DNA of 64,000 nucleotides, taken from Mycobacterium sp. AT1. Lineage in GTDB: Bacteria > Actinomycetota > Actinomycetes > Mycobacteriales > Mycobacteriaceae. The notes beneath the pieces are model-generated. The model was not told where the DNA came from and searched no databases. It saw only the letters and a program-made list of their open reading frames with translations. The position numbers were made by a program, and so were the translations under genes. Of the stretch, positions 58,798-64,000 are shown piece by piece (within the stretch, counting starts at the first letter, position 1; each line of letters opens with the position of its first letter). Location of the stretch: positions 62,001 to 126,000 of the forward strand of contig NZ_MVOC01000002.1 of the NCBI RefSeq assembly GCF_002043095.1, in the 5' to 3' direction.

Positions 58798-60417
58798 CTA
58801 ACGGGCGCGCTTGACGCGGGCCTCGTCCCAGACGGGTTCGGTGGTCTCGCGGACGCTGCCGTCGGCGCCGAACACCAGGAAGCGATCGAAGGTGCGGGCG
58901 AACCAGCGGTCGTGGGTGACCGCCAACACCGTGCCCTGGTAGAGCTCGAGGCCTTCCTGCAGGGCCTCGGCGGACTCCAAGTCGAGGTTGTCGGTGGGCT
59001 CGTCGAGCAGCAGCGCGGTCGCACCCTGTAGCTCCAGCAGCAGAATCTGGAAGCGCGCCTGCTGGCCGCCCGAGAGCTTGCCAAAGGGCTGGTCGCCGCG
59101 CTGTTCCAACTCGTAGCGGCGCAACGCACTCATCGCGCCACCTCGGCCCTTGGCGTGCACCTCCCACAGGATGTCGACCAAGGTCCGCTTCTCCAGCTCG
59201 GGGTGGGCGTGCGTTTGGGCGAAGAACCCGGGAACGACGCGCGCGCCGAGCTTCCACGTGCCGGTATGGGCGACGTCCTCGCCGGCCAGCAGCCGCAGGA
59301 AGTGCGACTTCCCCGAGCCGTTGGAGCCGAGCACCGCGACCCGCTCACCGTAGAAGACCTCCAGGCTGAAGGGGTCCATCAGCCCGGTCAGTCCCAAGTC
59401 CTGGCAGGTGACGGCGCGCAGGCCGGTGCGACCGCCGCGCAGCCGCATCTTGATGTCCTGCTTGCGGGGTGGCTCCGGCGGCGGCCCGGCCTCCTCGAAC
59501 ATCCGCAGCCGGGTTTGGGCCGCGGCGTACCGGGACGCCATCGCGTCGCTGCGCCCGGCGTACCCCCGCATGTCCAGGACGAGTTTCTTCAATTGGGCGT
59601 GCTTCTCGTCCCACCGCCGGCGCAGCTCGTCGAACCGCTCGAACCGTCGCTCCCGCGCCTCGTGGAAGGACGCGAATCCGCCGCCGTGGACCCAGACGTC
59701 CGACCCGCTGGGCGTCGGCTCGACGCTGACGATCGCGTCGGCGGCCACCGACAGCAGCTCTCGGTCGTGCGAGACGAAGAGCACCGTCTTGGTGGTTCTC
59801 TTCAGTTCCTCCTCAAGCCAGCGCTTGCCCGGTACGTCCAGGTAGTTGTCCGGCTCGTCGAGCAGCAGCACCTCGTCGGGGCCGCGAAGTAGCGCCTCCA
59901 GCACGAGGCGCTTCTGCTCGCCGCCGGACAGGGTTCCCACCTGCCGCCACTGACACTTGTCGTAGGGCATGCCGAGGGCGGCCACCGTGCAGACGTCCCA
60001 GAGGTTCTCCGAGTCGTAGCCGCCTGCGTCACCCCAGTCGCTCAGCGCCTGTGCGTATGCCATCTGCGCGGCCTCGTCGTCGCGTGTCATGATCGCCAAC
60101 TCCGCGGCGTCGACCGCTTTGGCTGCTGCCACGACGGACGGGCGAGCCACCGCGACGAGCAGGTCGCGGACCGTCCGGTCGTCACGCACGGAACCGATGA
60201 ACTGCGGCATGACCCCGAGGCCACCGCTGGTGGTGATCGTGCCCTCGTCGGGCTGTAGCTCCCCGACCACCAGACGCATCAGCGTGGACTTTCCGGCTCC
60301 GTTCGGCCCGACCAGGGCCATGGTCGCGCCCTGCTCCACCCGGAAACTCGCATCCGCCAACAACAGCCGCCCATCGGGCAGGTAGTAGTCAACGTGCGCG
60401 ACCTCCAGGTGACCCAT
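58798..60417 (-). CDS. ABC-F family ATPase
   Basis: 539 residues, two ABC domains and no membrane segment. First: MALVGPNGAGKSTLMRL, signature LSGGEQKRLVLEALL and LLLDEPDNYLD. Second: VAVLGSNGSGKSHFLRLL (His replaces the second Ser/Thr of Walker A), LSGGQQARFQILLLEL and LLLDEPTDNLD. The linker (about 250-320) is helical and charged, as expected of ABC-F proteins that act on the ribosome E site or protect against antibiotics. Which type is not decidable by eye. ATG 60417 chosen. Confidence 0.88.
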   Translation of the reverse strand: MGHLEVAHVDYYLPDGRLLLADASFRVEQGATMALVGPNGAGKSTLMRLVVGELQPDEGTITTSGGLGVMPQFIGSVRDDRTVRDLLVAVARPSVVAAAKAVDAAELAIMTRDDEAAQMAYAQALSDWGDAGGYDSENLWDVCTVAALGMPYDKCQWRQVGTLSGGEQKRLVLEALLRGPDEVLLLDEPDNYLDVPGKRWLEEELKRTTKTVLFVSHDRELLSVAADAIVSVEPTPSGSDVWVHGGGFASFHEARERRFERFDELRRRWDEKHAQLKKLVLDMRGYAGRSDAMASRYAAAQTRLRMFEEAGPPPEPPRKQDIKMRLRGGRTGLRAVTCQDLGLTGLMDPFSLEVFYGERVAVLGSNGSGKSHFLRLLAGEDVAHTGTWKLGARVVPGFFAQTHAHPELEKRTLVDILWEVHAKGRGGAMSALRRYELEQRGDQPFGKLSGGQQARFQILLLELQGATALLLDEPTDNLDLESAEALQEGLELYQGTVLAVTHDRWFARTFDRFLVFGADGSVRETTEPVWDEARVKRAR

Positions 60418-60515
60418 CGTCCCATCGTTGCCTACGCGCCGGTTTGACGAACGGCGGCCTCGAGGATGCGAAACGGCAAAGAGCAATACCGCTCAACCGC
60501 AACGGATTCGGTTGC

Positions 60516-61802
60516 TCAGGGCTCCTCGACGATGTCGCGGCGGTAGCGCCGTGCGGCAAGCGCGTAACAGCCGATCGCCACCAGCTGCATGGTCGGCACC
60601 AGGATCAGCAGTGCCCGGCCCAGTGCCTGCGGGCCCAGCTCTGCGGTCAGGGAATCGCTGACGACACCGGTCAGGAACGGTCCGACCGCGCCGAGCGTCG
60701 CGTTGAAGAACAGGAAGATGGCCGACGCCGTCGCGCGCTGCTCGGGAAGCACGAGGCGCTGGATCGCCGCGATGGACGGCGCCAGATATGCGGTGCCGAT
60801 GACATAGGCCAGTGCCAGCAGCCACACGCACGCCGTGCGGCTCTCGACGACGAACGCCAACACTGAAGCCGGCAGCAGGGCCGCGATCAGGATGACCACG
60901 ATCCACAGCAGCCAGCGCGGGTCGCGGGTCGCCAGCCGGTCGGCGATCCGTCCGACGACGAGTAGCCCCAGAACTCCGAGAAAACCGGTGGCCAAGCCGT
61001 ACTCGATACCGACCTCGCCGAGCGACATGCCTCGGGTGCGCATCAGGAACGCGGGCGCGAAGGTGGTCAGCGAATAGCCGGCCGCCGACACCAGTGCGGT
61101 GCCGGCCACCATGGCCAGGAAGCTGGGTTTGCGCAGCAGATCCCACCAGTTCAGCGCCGCGGAGCGCTCCCGCACGGGCGGGGTGGGTAGGCGCTGACGG
61201 CTGCCCACCACCCACAGCACCAGGGGTGCCAGCAGCACGCTGATTCCGCCCATCACCACGAAAGCCGCCCGCCAGCCCAAGCTTTGGGCCAGCAGGCCGC
61301 CGCCGAGCAGGCTGGCGGCACTGGCCAGCGGGATGGACATGGTGATGACCGCCAGCGGCGCCGACCGCTTCTCCGGGACGAAGTTGCGCGCCACGTAGGC
61401 GTGCGCCGCCGGTGTGCTGCCCGCCTCGCCAACGGCCACGCCGACGCGGGTCAGCGCGAGCTGTAGGCCGGATTGAACCGCGCCGCCCAGCATCGTCATC
61501 GCACCCCACAACGTCAGGCAGGTGGCGATGACAGCGCCGAAGATGCCACGGTCGGCAACACGGGCGATCACGATGCCCAACACGGCGTAGACGATGAGGA
61601 ACCCGAACCCGTTGATGACGCCGATTGCAGTGTCGGACAACGCCAATTCCCGCTTGATGGGCTCGGCCAGCACGCCCGGCAGGAAGCGGTCGACGTAGTT
61701 GAGGGTGCCGACGAGAGCGAGCACCGCGACGGCGGCCCACGCGCGAGTCGGCCCGTGGGTGGACAGGGGCTCAAGCGCAGCGGCGTCCCGCGGTGTCGAC
61801 AT
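60516..61802 (-). CDS. MFS transporter (spinster-like)
   Basis: 428 residues, twelve helices. VLALVGTLNYVDRFLPGVLAEPIKRELALSD at the first helix is the Spinster/phthalate-permease-like signature, with ALTRVGVAVGEAGSTPAAHAYVARNF the helix-4 Arg motif. Substrate unknown. ATG 61802 lies 77 bp after the SMR exporter gene on the same strand, so both may be under the guanidine riboswitch. Confidence 0.87.
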   Translation of the reverse strand: MSTPRDAAALEPLSTHGPTRAWAAVAVLALVGTLNYVDRFLPGVLAEPIKRELALSDTAIGVINGFGFLIVYAVLGIVIARVADRGIFGAVIATCLTLWGAMTMLGGAVQSGLQLALTRVGVAVGEAGSTPAAHAYVARNFVPEKRSAPLAVITMSIPLASAASLLGGGLLAQSLGWRAAFVVMGGISVLLAPLVLWVVGSRQRLPTPPVRERSAALNWWDLLRKPSFLAMVAGTALVSAAGYSLTTFAPAFLMRTRGMSLGEVGIEYGLATGFLGVLGLLVVGRIADRLATRDPRWLLWIVVILIAALLPASVLAFVVESRTACVWLLALAYVIGTAYLAPSIAAIQRLVLPEQRATASAIFLFFNATLGAVGPFLTGVVSDSLTAELGPQALGRALLILVPTMQLVAIGCYALAARRYRRDIVEEP

Positions 61803-61879
61803 CGTTCTCCTCCGTGATTCGATGCCGAGCAGCTTGACAGACGGCCTCGAACTTTAGCGGGGCACCTGAGTCGGGTGAG

Positions 61880-62194
61880 TCAGTGCACCAGCTTGAGGCC
61901 GACCACGCCTCCGATGATCATCACCAAGAACGCCGCCTTGAGAAGTGACGCCGGCTCGTCCCCCGTCGCCATCGCGTAGACCACGGTGAGGACCGCCCCG
62001 ATACCGACCCAGACGGCGTACGCGGTCCCGACCGGCAGGTCCCGCATCGCGTGGGCCAATCCAGCCATGCTGGCGACGAGCGCCACCACGAACACCACAC
62101 TTGGCGACAGCTTGCTGAAACCCTCGGACTTGCCGAGGGCAGTTGCCCATACGGCCTCCAAGACACCCGATATGACCAGAACGATCCAGGACAC
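61880..62194 (-). CDS. gdx: SMR guanidinium exporter (Gdx/SugE type)
   Basis: 104 residues, four membrane helices. Gdx marks: SWIVLVISGVLEAVWATALG with Gly10, Glu13 (proton/substrate carboxylate) and Trp16, and LPVGTAYAVWVGIGAVLTV with Tyr59 and Trp62; they match E. coli SugE closely. Exchanges protons for guanidinium as an antiparallel dimer in the cytoplasmic membrane. GTG 62194 is set by AGGGAG upstream. A guanidine-III aptamer immediately precedes the ribosome site, confirming the assignment. Confidence 0.93.
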   Translation of the reverse strand: MSWIVLVISGVLEAVWATALGKSEGFSKLSPSVVFVVALVASMAGLAHAMRDLPVGTAYAVWVGIGAVLTVVYAMATGDEPASLLKAAFLVMIIGGVVGLKLVH

Positions 62195-62206
62195 GAGGAA
62201 CTCCCT

Positions 62207-62248
62207 GGGCCGTCTTGTCGCGCACCGGGTACGGCACCCCTCGTCCGG
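62207..62248 (-). promoter_or_regulatory. Guanidine-III riboswitch (mini-ykkC successor, ykkC-III motif)
   Basis: Read on the minus strand the 42 bases begin CCGGACGAGG, continue GGTGCCGTACCCGG and end TGCGCGACAAGACGGCCC. The invariant blocks of the ykkC-III/guanidine-III class (CCGGACGAGG, CCGUACCCGG and GACAAGACGG) are all present in order. CCGG at the 5' end pairs with the CCGG of the middle block to give the pseudoknot; GCCGU pairs with ACGGC. The end lies 3 bases from the AGGGAG ribosome site of the SMR gene, so guanidine binding probably frees translation. Confidence 0.92.
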
Positions 62249-62453
62249 AAGCCTTCGTCGAGGCTCTACTTCGAACATGTCACATCCACGCGCGAGTGGC
62301 AAAGGTCCGACGGCGGGCGCGGGAGTGCGCAGCCAGGTGGCCAACCGAAATCGCCGGGGCCGATGGCCGAGAGCGGCTCGCGCAGGTAATCATGGACGGG
62401 GAGTGCAGGCCGAGAAGCCAGCCAAGCAGCCACAGACCCGAAGGATCGACAAC
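62249..62453. other. Divergent promoter region of gdx and the YkuD gene
   Basis: 205 bp between the riboswitch and the plus-strand transpeptidase-like gene. Both promoters must lie here. I cannot fix -10/-35 boxes; no repeat or additional small gene is convincing. Confidence 0.4.
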
Positions 62454-63131
62454 ATGCCGTCCCCCAAGATTGGGCGTTTCGCCTTCGGTCTGCCCATCGT
62501 GGCCGCCGCCGCGGCCATGACCGTGAGCGCATCGGTGGATCCGATCATGGCGAACGCGGAGACCCCCAAGCAGGTCATCATGGTGAGCACGCCGTCGGCG
62601 TCGTCCCAGACCGGGAGCCTCACCGCCTACGAGCGCGAGGGCGACACCTGGAAGGCCGTGATAGGGCCGACGCCTGCGATGCTCGGCGAACTGGGCGTCG
62701 GATCACCAGAAGATGACGTATTCCGCACGCCGACAGGCACGTTCCCGCTCGGCCAGTCCTTCGGCCGCCAACCGAATCCCGGAACCCGCATGCCGTACTT
62801 CCAAACTACTGACGAGGATTGGTGGGACGAGGACGTAGATTCGCCGACCTACAACACCCACGTCCACGCGGCCGAGATCGACTCCGAGGACGCGGAGAAT
62901 CTCTACGACTCCGGAATGATGTACGACTACGCGGTGCTCGTCGACCACAACCCCCAGCGCATCCCCGGCCACTCGGCGGGCATCTTCCTCCACGTCAGCG
63001 ACGGAAACCCCACCTGGGGATGTGTGGCAATTGCACGGGAACAGATGCGGTCGGTACTCGAGTGGCTAGATCCGACCGCGGATCCGCAGATCACCATCGG
63101 CATCGGTTCGGACGGACCCCCTGCCGCATAA
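62454..63131 (+). CDS. Exported YkuD (L,D-transpeptidase-like) protein
   Basis: 225 residues. Signal: KIGRFAFGLPIVAAAAAMTV with cleavage near ANA at 35. The rest is a YkuD fold: GTFPLGQSFGRQPNPGTRMPYF and the catalytic stretch GHSAGIFLHVSDGNPTWGCV (His and Cys about 207-218 in HxxDG-x3-xGC order). Transpeptidases of this fold join or trim peptidoglycan stem peptides outside the membrane; this small secreted form lacks the Ig-like domains of mycobacterial LdtA-E. ATG 62454 follows GAAGGATCG. Confidence 0.85.
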   Translation: MPSPKIGRFAFGLPIVAAAAAMTVSASVDPIMANAETPKQVIMVSTPSASSQTGSLTAYEREGDTWKAVIGPTPAMLGELGVGSPEDDVFRTPTGTFPLGQSFGRQPNPGTRMPYFQTTDEDWWDEDVDSPTYNTHVHAAEIDSEDAENLYDSGMMYDYAVLVDHNPQRIPGHSAGIFLHVSDGNPTWGCVAIAREQMRSVLEWLDPTADPQITIGIGSDGPPAA

Positions 63132-63358
63132 GCGAGACCTTGGTCTGCCGCATTTCAGAGAGTGATTGCCCTCCGATTCTAGAGATCGCGGCGTGGCGCG
63201 GGACGAAGGTCCTGACGGGCCGCCAGACGATTCCTACTAACCCCGAGAGCGAGCCAACGCCAGCAGTTGACCTTGCCCGCCGGACAGCCACACCGTGCTG
63301 ACCGCGCGGTCATGGTCGAGGCGGACGTCGTCGGCGAAACGCGCGAACCCCGGTCGAG
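63132..63358. other. Convergent intergenic region
   Basis: 227 bp between the ends of the YkuD and PPOX genes. A minus-strand frame here ends with LSGGQGQLLALARSRG at 63237; it has no start or supporting domain and is probably chance. No terminator hairpin of note. Confidence 0.35.
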
Positions 63359-63799
63359 CTAAGCCTCGTCTGGCGTTGAACTCGAGTAGTCCCAAGACGA
63401 CGTTCTCACCGGTGTCACGCGGATGTAGGCGGCACCCGGTCTGGGTTCGGTGGGCCATTCGGACTCTGGCACGCCCCGCCTCCGGGCACCTTCTCTCGCG
63501 AGCTCGACTGCTTCGCTTCGTTCGCGAACGATGCGGGCGTGACCTTGGATCATCACGCCCCGGATGTCGGCCATGCTCGAGCCGTCCTCCAGCATGATGC
63601 TCACGTTCGGGTTGCTCTCGACGTTGGCAACCTTGCGTGTCCCGTCCCGCACACCCATGACGATGTCGCGGCCAAGGCGGAAGTAACCCAGGGGCACCGT
63701 GTGCGGAAAGCCATCCTCGTCGACGGTGCTCAGTGCCGCCCACCCCGGTCGGCTGTCGAGAAACGCCTCAATTTGTTCGTCACTCATTCTTCGTGGCAT
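63359..63799 (-). CDS. PPOX-class flavin/F420-binding protein
   Basis: 146 residues of the split-barrel pyridoxamine-5'-phosphate-oxidase-like family: WAALSTVDEDGFPHTVPLGYF, MGVRDGTRKVANVESNPNVSIML and RGVMIQGHARIVRE. In actinobacteria these proteins are often F420H2-dependent reductases or biliverdin reductases. ATG 63799. Near the right edge with no operon partner visible. Confidence 0.85.
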   Translation of the reverse strand: MPRRMSDEQIEAFLDSRPGWAALSTVDEDGFPHTVPLGYFRLGRDIVMGVRDGTRKVANVESNPNVSIMLEDGSSMADIRGVMIQGHARIVRERSEAVELAREGARRRGVPESEWPTEPRPGAAYIRVTPVRTSSWDYSSSTPDEA

Positions 63800-63871
63800 G
63801 CCGAGAGGTTAACAAGGGCGAAATCGGCTTTGGGCGAGGCAGTTCGGCCGAAGCCACCTCGTCACCCGTGC

Positions 63872-64000
63872 TCATTCGCCGTGAAGGGATGCGCGCGAGC
63901 ACCGGTGCCAAATGGTCTGCGTGTTCACCATTGCGCTCGGTAGCGATGGGGCCGGGCGGGCCAGCACCTCGGTGGCTTGCGCAGCCAGCTGCTCCCGTTG
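63872..64000 (-). CDS. Possible partial CDS at right edge (C-terminal end)
   Basis: The minus strand from the right edge is open for 42 codons to TGA at 63872-63874; it begins QREQLAAQATEVLARPAPSL. It may be the end of a gene starting beyond the window. Too short to classify and possibly chance. Confidence 0.25.
   Translation of the reverse strand, partial: QREQLAAQATEVLARPAPSLPSAMVNTQTIWHRCSRASLHGE

Noticed and set aside
63237..63360. ABC-signature-like string LSGGQGQLLALARSRG on the minus strand
   Set aside because: No Walker A, Walker B or start codon accompany it and it ends in a stop right after the string; chance in GC-rich DNA is likelier.

Overview
The window looks like chromosomal DNA of a fast-growing mycobacterium (Mycolicibacterium type). 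The DNA is very GC rich, genes are tightly packed with many GTG starts, and several products are mycobacterial hallmarks: an LppW-type lipoprotein, an Rv2525c-type Tat-secreted DUF1906 protein, a rifampin ADP-ribosyltransferase (Arr), a SigJ/ECF41-type sigma factor and a KshA-like Rieske oxygenase. I see no tRNA, rRNA, CRISPR array, phage or insertion sequence. Genus is an inference from gene content only.

Layout. 1-1210: left-edge partial secreted alpha/beta hydrolase. 1408-4218: BBE-type FAD oxidase, DUF4267 membrane protein and NIPSNAP protein, divergent from a TetR gene with three clustered operator-like repeats. 4289-12429: nitrogen operon (XRE-cupin regulator, HutD, FAD amine/amino-acid oxidoreductase, GlnT-type synthetase, three split glutamate-synthase-like subunits, M20 amidohydrolase). 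12555-17140: LppW, DMT transporter, DUF1906 protein, aldo/keto reductase and its TetR. 17288-25509: Arr coupled to tartrate dehydrogenase, an F420/NADP-reductase-like protein, TetR, mycothiol-isomerase-like proteins, a DUF1905-PIN fusion, LysR, enoyl-CoA hydratase and SDR. 25506-29150: a broken luciferase-like gene, a permease stub, nitrilase, a second glutamine-synthetase-like ligase and a GntR regulator with strong palindromes. 29908-30696: a gene graveyard where a divergent LysR/MFS pair has lost both N-terminal halves.

30681-35758 is a compact catabolic operon (APC permease, PfkB kinase, class III aminotransferase, class II aldolase, TetR). It is followed by a glycerol locus (second GlpK and IclR facing GlpF, GlpK, GlpD; 35771-42381). 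42433-47680: NCS1 permease, TetR, SDR, ATP-grasp protein, DUF1059 protein and sigma factor. 47701-52200: two tandem molybdopterin oxidoreductases. 52450-58794: DUF4174 protein, unusual disulfide-reductase homologue, hydrolase-OsmC fusion, DapB-like protein, Rieske oxygenase and TetR. 58798-63799: ABC-F ATPase, MFS transporter, SMR exporter preceded by a guanidine-III riboswitch, YkuD protein and PPOX protein.

Taken together the window is an accessory nitrogen and carbon scavenging region: amine/glutamate ligases, a nitrilase, an amidohydrolase, a guanidinium exporter, polyol/glycerol catabolism and many local one-component regulators. Most regulators sit beside inverted repeats that I list as candidate operators. 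The strongest non-obvious signals are the guanidine-III aptamer, the two deletion scars, the kinase/transaminase/aldolase operon and the DUF1905-PIN fusion.
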